Source of the DNA: Tetmemena sp. SeJ-2015
Taxonomy: Eukaryota > Ciliophora > Spirotrichea > Sporadotrichida > Oxytrichidae
DNA: 64,000 nt
Reading direction: 5' to 3'
Assembly (NCBI GenBank): GCA_027382625.1
Contig: JAJKFJ010021618.1
Coordinates: 17,898 to 81,897, forward strand
This document shows positions 53,345 through 64,000 of the stretch, in pieces. The translations under genes were made by a program, and so were the position numbers. The stretch's first letter is position 1; each line of letters opens with the position of its first letter. Under the pieces are notes generated by a model. The model saw only the letters and a program-made list of their open reading frames with translations, had not been told where the DNA came from and did not search any database.

Positions 53345-53608
53345 TATTTATACTTATTTTAGCGAATATTTCTGTTTATTTTTTAAACTCTTAATCTTTA
53401 TATTTCTTAACAATCTTAAAGTCTGAAAATATTGAATAGGAAAACCATATTGTACTTCATATTTATTTGACTTATGACAAGAAAATTGGGAGACAGTCAA
53501 CCAATTAATTCTTAAATTAATATAATGATGAATTTCTGGCTAAGTGAGGATTCAGATGTTATTATGAGTTTATTGATATATGCGAGACTGTTACAGAATG
53601 TATAATAT

Positions 53609-55867
53609 TCACTCTTTATTTTCTTCATTATTAGGGCTTGATTAGATTTTATCAGGAACTTCATCATCTGGCTCCTCATCTTTTTATTTCTCGATTATTG
53701 GAGGCAATATATTGTTGAAGTTAGTGATTGATATTGGCAGCCCTCTGTTATCTGCTACTCCGTGTGAGTGAGTATTAGAATTCAGATTATTTAAGAAGTA
53801 GCTTTGTGAACCTGGCTGCCCTATTGTGGCCCCATGACTGCTACTATGACCTGATTCTTAAGAATCATGTCTATACTTTCTTGGCAGTATAAATGTGTGA
53901 TTACGCTAGTCGATGTCTTGAACTTGGTATTCTTCGAGTTCCTCAAGAATTGGTTCTGATTCAAGACAGATAGACTTAATTTTCTTCTTCTTAGTTGTGA
54001 AGAATAGAAAAGAGTTCACCTTGTCATGGGACGCTTTCAGTTTTGAAAAACTTTGAGATGAAAGAAGTCCTTGCATAGGCAACTCTTCATCATCCTCCTC
54101 TTCAATTGGATCATTTATAGAGTGGAAATAGTTTTTGCCAATAAAGGAAGAGGAGTCATCGAACTGAGGTTCAAGTCTGTCTATCAGGCGAGACAGATTT
54201 AAAGACATCTTTCGTTTCTGAAAACTGAAATTAGAGGAGCCAGAGTAGTCGCTCAAATAATCATCATGGTTTTCTGACTCAACATCTTCACTAATTGGAC
54301 ACTCCATCAAAGACCCTCTGTTTCGATTATTTCTTCTCAGGAGATTAAATTCAGAGCTCATATCAAAATCATCTGAATAGATCTTCTTATTCATGAGTTA
54401 AGAGAAATATCCGAGTGAGAAAACCTTGATTCCTCTTCCATTTTTCTTTTTTGTCCTTTTATCAGAATCGTCACTATACTACTCTTCCTCAGTTTCACTG
54501 ACGTATTAAGACTGAATACTGCATCAATAAAAATAAAAGTATTTGTAGTCTCTCGGAATAAGATATTTTCGTTTTCTCACTCCATCGAAAGATCTGTGAC
54601 GCCCTCCTTGACGACCAAATTCATTGTTATCCATCATGACTTAAAATCTGGATTATCTTCTCTGATACTTATCCTAAATGCAAATGGTGAGATTCTATTG
54701 AACATGAAGAAATCTAATCATGGAAAGTTTGAACAGAATTAATTCTAATTGAAAAATGAAATTCTAAATTACCTCTTCATCCTCTGGTTTTTCTTCTTCT
54801 ACACATTCAGGAAGTGACTCGATGATGCTTTTGATGAGATAAGATTTTCTAGATCTTTGTTTCTTCTGTGAAAAAGGGGAAGTCAGAATTAACCTTTCTT
54901 ACGAAATCAAAGTATAAAATATTCTAATATGAAAGAGAAATCTAAATTGATGGTTATCATTTTATCCGAAAAGTAATAAGCTTAATTTGAAATAGTTTTG
55001 TGTGTCTATTGTATTACCTTAAAGATACTGATCAAAGCTTTGAAGAGGAGAAAGTCTTGGACTTTTGATTATTTAGTGGCTTTAAAACTAACTTGGGAAA
55101 GCTTGTTGGTTTCTATTTTCCTAATGGGGATCAATGCTTTTGAACTCGAATAAAGATCCGAGTGAAAGGGAACTGGAATTCGCATTGAAAGAAGAGTACT
55201 CTGAAAAACTCATTGGACTTGAAGAACCACTGTTTATCTAATGTTGATGGTGGTTCGTATTACTAACAATACAATTTAAAATAAAACTATAACATCATGA
55301 TTCTAAATATTTTCCATAAATAAGTTGGGAAATAATTGATGAATCAGCATAGTATTAAAAATTGACAAGGGATTTGATTTAAATAGATTTTAAAGCAGAA
55401 TCTTTATCTACTCGAGCATGTTAGACGCGAATAGATCTGTGAATCATTTGATTAACAAATGTGAATCCATTTTTAATTTATGAATATTATTCATGCTTAA
55501 TGTGCGAAAGTTTTTGATTATGGGTTAATTCAATGATTGATTTTCATGTTTGGACTCTTCTTCGAGCTTTGGCTATTCCTTCTGACTAAGTTTCTGAGAG
55601 AATGTTTTAATCTTTTACTTGAGGACTCTAAAGTGAATTATTAGGAATGATTTTGAGAGGTGCTAAATTTTTCCTTTTCTTGTGGAATTTTTTCCTTGAC
55701 TTTTTCTTTTTTGATATGTAGAGATGGGAATCTGCAGCAGTCTAATCCTGTTGCTTTAATTGGCCTTGGTTATTTTCAGTGGGGTTAATCTCCTCCTCAT
55801 CAATGGTAAAGAGATCTATGTTGGCCTTGCTGTGGGCGTGGCTTTTAAATGATATTTGACTTTCCAT
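53609..55867 (-). CDS. Acidic Ser/Lys-rich low-complexity protein
   Basis: Start at 55867 (MESQISFKSHAHSKANIDLF); another ATG at 54637 (MMDNNEFGRQGGRHRSFDGV) could be the start of a separate gene. Readable parts: KKKKSRKKFHKKRKNLAP, LIKSIIESLPECVEEEKPED (54780-54840), YVSETEEEQYSDDSDKRTKK (54440-54510) and a long clean stretch MNKKIYSDDFDMSSEFNLLR…LEELEEYQVQDID (53906-54394), then GNHTFILPRKYR-like sequence to TGA 53609-53611. Alternating basic and acidic Ser-rich tracts suggest a disordered, phosphorylated, possibly nuclear protein. No domain. Confidence 0.55.
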
Positions 55868-58800
55868 TGCTAACAATTTAATATTTATAATTAATTAAAA
55901 GCACCCAAACTATTAAAAGCAGTATCATCTATAAAAATAAAGTCGCCAAATTGAACGGAACTAGTATTCTATGATGAGTATGTAATTGGTTTTAACTTTA
56001 CAGATACACATAATCTCTTTAAAGAAGTTTGCATTATTTGAATTGTATTCCTAATTTTATATGTCTTAGAGTTACTTTACAAATTTATAATTAATATCAA
56101 AATTATGAATCAAATTTATCAATAATATGCAAATAGTTAATCTGCTAAATCGTCTTAATTTGATTATCTCTATAAGAAATATCATTTGATAGAATGATCA
56201 TTATATTTTATTTTGCAATAAAGTTAGAAAATTAGGCTATTTAATTGGCTTTAAATTATTGGCGTTAAGAATTGAAATATTCTGATAATATATATTAAAA
56301 TATTTAGAATTATGTAGTTCATTAAAAAGAGTCCTATATTGTTTTGAGGTATAATTGTTATATTGATTATCTTCTTATTTCATTTGATTTTGATTTGGGA
56401 TATAAATCTGGAATCATTACAGAGAGTTATAATTAATAAATTCAAATTAAATAATCACGGATGCGCACGAACAACTGAGCACTAACCTCTCTCCAAGGAC
56501 CCTGGCTAAAACATACAATTTCGAGACATTCACAAATACATTAATGGAACTACTAATGAGTCGCCTCTATACTCAAGAACGCAAGTATTTAATATAAAGT
56601 TAGAGCGAATATAATTTTACATAATTTTGCTTAATACAAAGTTTTTTTTAATTATAAATGAAAATAATATAAGTTAGAGAAATAAGATAAAAGGTAAATT
56701 CTTGAGTTTAAATAAATTATAGGATAGGACTGAGGTCATTAAGTCAGTTCAAATCTTTAATTTAAAAAAAATTGCAACAGCTAATAAAATTGATATATGC
56801 TTAAAAAAGAATTAAGAATTTTAAAGTGGTATCGGCTATTCAATCATTTCTTATATAAATATATCATTTAAAAATCTGATAATTAATAAATTATCTAATT
56901 AGATGAAAAAAACAGATTCTAAGAGTCCCAGATTTAAAAAAGTTGAATAATAAAAAACCGCGAAGCTTGATTGTGTATATTACACTGAGTTCACACACAT
57001 AACTTTTGTGAAGTAGAAGAATAATTTTATATCTAAGATTTCTTAGATGAAGAATTTAAAATTGCATATTTAAGATGAAAATCTAGCATTATGCACAAAG
57101 AATTATTTATATTTAGTTTTTTCATCATATTTATCATAAGAAAGGAGCTTTATTTTCATTAAAGCAATCCTCCTTTAAACGTAAATTCTAGAGGAGAATG
57201 TCATAATTGAAATTTCAACAAAGTGTTCAATTATTGCAGCCCTTATCTCAAAAGACATATATTTTAACTCTGAAGATATAATAATAAATTCTGTTCAGAA
57301 GATATGATCTAATAATTATTTTTAGTAATAAGAGATGAGTTATTTATAGTTGAGAATAATACTAAAATCGATTATTGGCCAAAATAAGAGGAGCTGCTGC
57401 TTCATGACTGCTGTAATTGCGTGTTATGTTGCGCTCACCCATGCTCATCCTAAATTTCATTTTTATATATTTTTTTTTTTAAAAATGTGTTATTTAGAGC
57501 TAAGATCTCCCAAACAAAAGATACAAGAAATTAAAACTCAAAATTTGATGCTGAATTGAATGATAAAAATAATTATTTTTATTCGATACATTTCAGCTGC
57601 TGCTGATTTGTTCCATTTTAATTTATAATATAATTTAATTATATTTTCCAAAAATTTAAGCTATATTTATTTACAATCTTTATTAAAAAATATTTAATAT
57701 TTATTATTATATAATAAGTCGAAGAAAATTAAATACTAATAACGAAAACGGAGATTCCATATTTGATCCGTATGCTATTTTATGTTTAGAGTAATATTTA
57801 ATTTATTATTTTAGTTTAGGGTATATTTGAATGTGCTATGATTGTATAAATCTTCTAATTATTTAAGGGAAGTTTTCCCTAATTTATAAATAATTCTTTA
57901 TAAAATATGTTACATGCTAGTTAATAAGATTAATTGGTAAATTAATAGGGATTGATAAATTATTTAATTTTTAAATACTTTATTTGTTGGAAGAGAGAAC
58001 TTGGATTTCAAAGATTTGTTTCTTCGATAATATTTGACAGGAAGTTTTTACGCTATAATAAAGGTAGCTAAGAATATTAAAAATGCAATTTAGGTAACAT
58101 TCAAAGTTTATTACACAGTCAATTTGATAATATGACTTGGGCTAATCCCTTTATACATCAAAATAAGGGTATAGACTCGAGAGTTTTATACTAGAAGATT
58201 TTTATTGAAATGGTAGCGCGAATTTACACCTAAATTCATTGATTTTCTCTGAATCTCTTCGTCACGCATTTTAAGAATTTTCTCTTCTGAAATTAAAGTC
58301 TTAGTTTAAAAGCTTTTAATATGGGAAACAAGAGAAGAAAGTACTATATGTTAGATTGGTTTATGGAGTTAAGAATATCAATATAAAATAAGAAGGTAAT
58401 CATATAGAGCCATCATTTCTCATCATTGCCCAAATAAAAATTTATTTCAAATTTAAGATAAGTTAGATAAAGTTAGTATGTTAAATGAAAATAAAAATGC
58501 AAATTAAATTCATCTTATAAAATTTATATATCATTATTCTAGATATCTTCAATATTTTATAGATAAAAGATATTTATAAATTTGAGCATTAAAATATTAA
58601 TGAAATGACGGAGTCTTGCTTGCTAAATATTAAAGTTAATATAAATTTGTCTTATAGACACCTAAATTAATTTTTTTGTTCTAAAACATTTACAATAAAT
58701 GATTCCAGATAAGAGAGATAGATGTCTTGTTTATAAATCGGAAGATTAAACCTAGTTCTAAAACATTAACATGGATGTATCTCTGCACAATTCTAACTTA

Positions 58801-60600
58801 AATTGTAACAAATAATAATATTCCTAGTTTAATTAATTTTTAAAAAGAATTTCAATTATTTCACTCTAATAAGACTAGCGAAAAAGATATTATATACGTA
58901 TTTTACATTTAAAATGATTGTAAATAATATTCTTAGCTTTATTTTGCCTAAATAATTATCTTAACTCTTAATTTTCAATACCAGAAGATTACTTATATTT
59001 TAAAGGACACACTGCAACTCGCAAGTAATTTCCGATCAGAAGAACTATTAACACCGTGACCAGAATTTGGAAATGTCATACCTGCAGCAGTCATCGGTCA
59101 ATTTAATATCAATCAAAGTTCTACAAAGCTACTACCCGAAGATTATTTAAATAATTAATTTTCTATAAAATAAAATATATAAACAAAGAAAGGTTTATAC
59201 ATAAATTTTAACTTTAGTGAATTATTAACTTTATGTTTTTTTATTGTTTTATTAACATTTTTATTATTTAAAAAAAATGTAATAAAAAATAATACAAAAT
59301 ATGATAGAGTTAATTTGCTAAATAGTGTTACATCCTAAAAAATTCAATTCAATATAGAATACATTAAAGGTAAATATAAGATAAGGCAAATTTATCGTAT
59401 CATTTCACACTCTAATAAAATGAATTTGCTTCTATATATTTTAAAATAAACTGAATTAAATATAGAATTGGTTTAAATTATTTTTTAAAAAAATCAAATC
59501 TATAAATTGCAGATGTTAGATTAAAATTTATTCAATTTCAAAGAAAATATTGTGCTCATTTATTTCAAATAACTATAGAAAATTATCATTAAAATGACTT
59601 TATTTTTTAACTAACATTTTCTTTAAAAGAACTGAAAACTTCATCATTGAAATCGAATTCATTTCTTCTCTTTTTCCTTAGTATGTATATAGCGTAAAAA
59701 CTCCTTCTGAACTCTCATCAAGTAAATATGCATTTATCTAATAAAAGCAACTCATTTCTGAAAGTTATTTATCTTTGAAATATTTAGCCTATAAATTAAA
59801 ATATAGAAAATCATCTAACTAAGTATTTAATGTCTAAGCTGCAATATGTTATAAAATTAAGTTTTGTTTACACTGATATCTCAATTAATTTCCTAGATTT
59901 ATTTGTATTTTTAGCCTGAAAATATTTGGATACTTCGTTATTTTTAACTGAATTAAATTTATATAATTTATTATTTTAAATTTTATATACTTCTCCTCCA
60001 AAACATATGCATCAAGAATAGATATAAAATGGTTATCAATATAATCTTTAAGAATGTAATTTTTTGATAATTAAAGATGCCACAACTTGTTAATCGGTGC
60101 ACCCGGCTAAACTAAATAACAATGCGGATTTGGTTAATCGTATGGAGTCGTATCCTAAAGTGAAGTTAAGATACCGTACCTCACTAAGGTATAAAATATA
60201 TTTAAATTAATAAATAAGGTAGATGGCAGTCGCTAATTAGAATCACTAACTCACCGCATCACTAACTCTCATGCAGACTAATATAGCAAGAAGATAATTT
60301 ATTTTTCTCTTACCTTTAATAATTTTAATTACAAATTAATAATAGCTGTAAACTTTAAAAATTATAATTGGCATCGTCTATTAGTTTTATCATAATGACA
60401 TATATTATAATTTAGCAATTTTTCATATTTTAAAAAATTGATGATAGCTAAAAATTTATAACAAAGATATTTTCAAATTATAAATAAAATAAAATTAAAA
60501 GAAATTGCAGAAGAAATTTTACTTTTATCTTGTAATTAAAACCATTCGATTGAGGATTAAATTTTAAGCAACTTCTATACTTTTAACTCTGTGAAGTATG
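55868..60600. other. Gene-poor, AT-rich germline stretch
   Basis: About 4.7 kb with no open frame that looks coding, even with TAA/TAG read as Gln. Likely germline-limited DNA eliminated from the macronucleus. No array of tandem repeats was noticed. Confidence 0.55.
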
Positions 60601-60625
60601 TGCATTTTGCATAGGAATAGTCTTT

Positions 60626-60661
60626 ATTATAGGATGAATACGAATGGATGATAGTGGTTTG
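60626..60661 (+). repeat. Dispersed repeat, copy 1
   Basis: Begins ATTATAGGATGAATA and is similar over about 36 bp to 62786-62822 (same start, GAAT and a G/T-rich end in register). Confidence 0.5.
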
Positions 60662-60739
60662 TTATAACTTAGAAACAAATGCTGATTGAGCTCTTGTTCT
60701 GTGATTCATTATATATTACGCTATAAATTAAATTAACTC

Positions 60740-61750
60740 TTTATTTAAATGTTACATCAACAACTACTGCAACTACTATATCAACTAATTTCAGCTCAAC
60801 TTCTAAAATGTGAAGATGGCAGCCGAGAAGTAAAGAGTCTAATAAAAATAAGGTATCCCTCCAGATCATTAGACTCATCTTCGCTTGAAAACGTAAAGAG
60901 TTACAAAAGTATGCTTGGGTTTGCATTCTTTTGAATGACATCGAGAACATAATAAAGAAAACTCTCAAGTTGAATCCTTTCTGGCTATAACATCCTGAAG
61001 GAGTCTATTCTCACCTTCAACATTAAGCGCAGACACTCAAATTAAAAGTCTGAAAGGTGAAGTGCTCATCATTATCTTCACGCAGTGGTAGGAGCTGACT
61101 TCCTCATTAAATTTAAATTCATAATCTATTAAAACTATCTCTAAGGAGTAACTCCATTAAGGTGTAAATAAAGCACGTGCGCAACTAGAATAATCACTTA
61201 TTGAGAGACGGGCAATCTATCACTTCACTATAGTGGACCCCCCATATACATTAGGAAGGAGGAATCCAGTGGGCTTTACAAACTAGCACCATAGCAACCT
61301 CTCTGAGCTCCTTGACTCTGACTGGACAAACGCTAAGCCCAAAAAACTTCTGTAGTTGTTGGTTAGTCTTAGAGGCGGAAAAAATCGATCTAGGGCTCCT
61401 GATAGATCAAGTACTCTCAAAGATGAAGTAGACACCTTGAAATGACATAGTGCAGAAGAATGCTAGTGGTTTTGCCTGAAATACTATCTCGGCTAGAGGT
61501 GCCAAATAAGTACCTAACAACATACCCTTTGATCACTAATCTAGGGTAATGAGATTCCAACTTGGGGGAATGTTCTTCTCGCATGGCTCAGGGCTCACTA
61601 GGGGCATAAAAGTTATTTTGCAAAGATATTGAGTAATGAGCGGCTGATTTCCCTACTGGCCAAGCCGACTTTGGTGCCACGCCACAGGTTCTAGATTCGT
61701 TTAATAATTAATATAGGGTAAATATTAATACATTATCGAGGGTTCTCAAA
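60740..61750. other. Higher-complexity region without recognisable gene
   Basis: Clearly less AT-rich than its flanks. Both strands are broken by TGA in all frames beyond 70 codons. It may be a decayed mobile element or a non-coding RNA locus; no signature identified. Confidence 0.3.
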
Positions 61751-61839
61751 CCCTAATCAAGATTGAGTTCTTAAAAAAAGTGATACATATTAAATTAGAG
61801 ATTGTTTTAATTGATTCTCTATTTTAAATTAATGATGGA

Positions 61840-62160
61840 GTGAGCTCCTCTCAGTTTAGTGCAAGATAGCCATCGAATTCAGCTTTAGTCTAAGTTTTAG
61901 TTTTTTCTCCGCCCTCAAGACGGTTGACTGTTGTGGGTGAGAGGAGATTCTTTCTTGATGTTGCAATCAGGGAGGCATTTGTTTTCTCATGATGTTAATC
62001 TCTTTGCTAATGATGCTCAAAAGTAAGCAAATCCAAGCATAATTTGTAAGACTTTGAGCTTACCTGCGAAGATGAGTTTCTGCTGATCGAGAGGGATACC
62101 TTACTTGTCCTTGGCACTTGCCTCCTCCGAGGTCACTTTCAAGTTGGGTTTTTAGTTTTT
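61840..62160 (-). pseudogene. Decayed ubiquitin-like gene
   Basis: Reads NLKVTSEEASAKDKQGIPLD then QQKLIFAG (62062-62145), a clear match in pattern to ubiquitin's …KDKEGIPPDQQRLIFAG core but lacking about six residues before it. A GTAAGC donor follows at once. Downstream, in shifted frames, CLPDCNIKKESPL matches TLSDYNIQKESTL and NRLEGG matches the RLRGG end, followed by EKTKTQTKAEFDGYLALN and TGA. The N-terminal beta-hairpin is absent. At least two frame breaks and the missing start suggest a pseudogene or an isolated MDS. Confidence 0.65.
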
Positions 62161-62785
62161 GATAATGCTGTAGTTGAAGTCGTTGTATTAAACATTAAAA
62201 TTAATTTAACTCTAAATTTAAAGCGTAAAAGGATATGAATCTCTCAACAAGGACTCAAACGCAATGTATTTCTTAAAAAATCCTAGATCATGTATTCATA
62301 TTCGCTCTATAATTATTTTAATGAATATAAATTTTTAATTATAATATTTACATATATAAAATATTACAACAAAAATAGATTTTGTTTATGATTTCAGAGC
62401 ACCAAGCCTTAAATAGATTATTTATATAAGAAAAGAACTCAAAGATTATAATAAGCTAAGATATCTATGAGATTATTGCTATATAATTCTACAAAGTATT
62501 TTTTTAAAATTATATTCCTTACAAAAATTAATTTTAAAAATTTAAATTCTTTTGGAAATTCTGAAAATAATAAAATATAGTCTAGATAAGCCATATGAAT
62601 TTTAATTTAGACGGATAAAATAGTATATTTTGTTGATTTTAGGATAGATATTGATTTGTCATATTTTCATTAAAAAATGTGGGATAAAGAAAGGCCTCCA
62701 CCCTAATATATTTACTTTATTTTAATAAAGTATTAAAAAATAGAAATCCATTTTAATATTAATCAGCCTAAAAATTTGTAAATTG

Positions 62786-62822
62786 ATTATAGGATGAATA
62801 TGAATAGATTAGAGGCCGTTGT
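62786..62822 (+). repeat. Dispersed repeat, copy 2
   Basis: Second copy of the element at 60626-60661. Confidence 0.5.
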
Positions 62823-62935
62823 AGAAATCTCAGATTAATAGATCTATTTCAAACTACGCATTATTTAATTTAATTCCCTGATCACCTGACCAACGGCCTG
62901 ATAAAAAGAAGTTGATGTGAAAGATTGAAAGATAT

Positions 62936-62972
62936 TTTCTGACCACTTGACCATTGGTCAGGTGGTCAGAAA
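62936..62972. repeat. Near-perfect 37-bp palindrome
   Basis: Arms TTTCTGACCACTTGACCA and TGGTCAGGTGGTCAGAAA are inverted copies with a single mismatched position pair and almost no loop. A related motif CACCTGACCAA lies at 62883-62893. In an AT-rich setting this GC-rich hairpin stands out; it may be a transposon end or a protein-binding site. Confidence 0.75.
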
Positions 62973-63100
62973 GGTAAAATGGAAAGATTTATTCAATTAA
63001 ACTTAAATCTTAAATCACTTCAAATCTCTTAAGAGAGTGCGATTAATATACTCATTACGATCTTAAGCGTTGCAGACGAAGTCTTCAGTCTCTGCTTCAA

Positions 63101-63600
63101 GTGCATTTGTTCCTTCCTCCTCGAGTATGCCATTTTCCAACTCTGATCTGGTTTCTCTCCTTCTATGCTAGTAAGGGCTCCAGTCTCGATTGTAAGAGGA
63201 TATTAGAGAACCTAATAGGGCATCTCGCCAGCAACTGGTTTTGCAGATCCTACTTTAGCATCATTTTTATATCTTTCACACTAATTTGTTAAGGGTTTAG
63301 CCTTTGCCTCTGAATGAGCTAGAATCATTTGCAATCCTTCTGCTTAAATTCTTAGTTGCCCCCTATTTATCTTGTTGGAAGTGAACTGATAAAGCCACAT
63401 ATCCCACTGACTAAAATTCCTTGGCGAAGCTATGGTCGAAGGTTTTCATTGCGCGTGAAAGATAGTGTTGGAGAATCTCGTAGAGCTACCTCTGGCCAAC
63501 AATGGATATCATGGCGAAGAAAAACTCATGGTGTTCGCTTTAGCCTATTCGTAGATTTGAATTATCTCTGCTCATCTATAAAATTGTTATTCTAAAAGAA
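63101..63600. other. Less AT-rich stretch, coding status unclear
   Basis: Open frames exist on + (for example 63356-63595, Arg/Ser-rich) but no domain or conserved motif is seen. Composition resembles 60740-61750. Confidence 0.3.
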
Positions 63601-63795
63601 TTTTTTACTAATGTATTAATTTTTCAATTTATTATTTCATTTGAAAAATTGAAATTTAAATTATTTTATATGATAGAAGAATTAAATTTTCCAATTTTAC
63701 TTTTCCAAACCTGTAAATCTGCCCTTGAGTTGGTGATCAAATTAATTAATTTTTGTAAGAAAACAAGGGTGAAGTCAAATTGAGAAATAAATTAA

Positions 63796-64000
63796 ATGCA
63801 GAGACACTTAAAGTCTTCTCCTATATGCAGGATAAATTAGACCCGTGCCAGAATAAATTTGGGCTCAGATCGACAGAATCTGCTTGCTCTACTCCGATTT
63901 TACCTTGGCGGATAAAATTACGATCGGCTGGAATTATACTCTGCAGCTAAAAAATACGCCGTTCGATAATATATTACTAGGTTGCTATAAATCGGACATG
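63796..64000 (+). CDS. Open frame running off the window end
   Basis: MQRHLKSSPICRINQTRARI (63796) stays open to base 64000 with TAA/TAG as Gln and no TGA; includes LALLRFYLGGQNYDRLELYS. Composition shifts towards GC compared with upstream. No family recognised; could be the start of the next gene. Confidence 0.3.

Noticed and set aside
57350..57559. 69-codon frame on +
   Set aside because: Isolated in AT-rich DNA, ends in poly-T translation; no similarity recognised.

Overview
This window reads as germline (micronuclear) DNA of a spirotrich ciliate of the Oxytricha/Stylonychia type. Three things show this. (1) TAA and TAG occur in frame inside conserved domains where glutamine fits (for example AFQTLTTVGYGD in a K+ channel and ILDGTT/ELQGRLP in an HslU ATPase), while TGA ends genes. 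(2) Coding regions are broken by short AT-rich segments flanked by direct repeats ('pointers'); removing one repeat copy plus the segment restores a conserved motif and its frame. (3) Several genes are scrambled: coding pieces (MDSs) lie out of order or on opposite strands, and adjacent pieces of the finished gene share a 4-11 bp pointer. No C4A4/G4T4 telomere block was seen. Species is not determined. Base composition is AT-rich except for one GC-rich island at 48.9-50.7 kb.

Layout. 1-2138 (-): EAG/CNG-like K+ channel, cut by the window edge. 3233-5823: HslU-like mitochondrial AAA+ ATPase whose 5' block is on - and 3' block on +, joined by an 11-bp pointer. 5931-9504 (+): Spt5 transcription elongation factor. 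9780-10974 (-): CBM20 starch-binding protein. 11657-15928 (+): SNF1/AMPK-like kinase with a 290-bp IES inside the DFG motif. 16115-19614 (+): PIP kinase with N-terminal EF hands. 20243-21974 (-): transmembrane RING-H2 protein. 23275-27972 (+): large WD40 protein. 28627-32310 (-): LRR protein. 32455-34163 (-): multi-pass membrane proteins. 34638-37416 (+) and 51500-47755 (-): two halves of one USP deubiquitinase, 14 kb apart and inverted. Between those halves lie 37477-40418 (-), a CFAP91 (MAATS1) axonemal gene in odd-even scrambled order with 11 MDSs, and 40648-46209 (-), a hybrid histidine kinase. A Tc1/mariner-like element (about 1.92 kb, GC-rich) sits inside the 3' half of the USP gene. 52345-53344 and 53609-55867 (-): a membrane protein and an acidic Ser-rich protein. 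55868-64000: almost gene-free, with a decayed ubiquitin copy, a large palindrome and a dispersed repeat.

The genes are ordinary cell-biology genes, each probably destined for its own macronuclear nanochromosome, so there is no operon logic. The interest is in how the loci are cut, permuted, inverted and interleaved, and in the transposon that must be removed for one of them to be read. Many reading frames also contain one-base breaks, several next to T or C homopolymers; these look like sequencing or assembly errors rather than biology. Gene ends are therefore given by the best TGA/ATG I could follow, and internal introns or IESs are only partly resolved.
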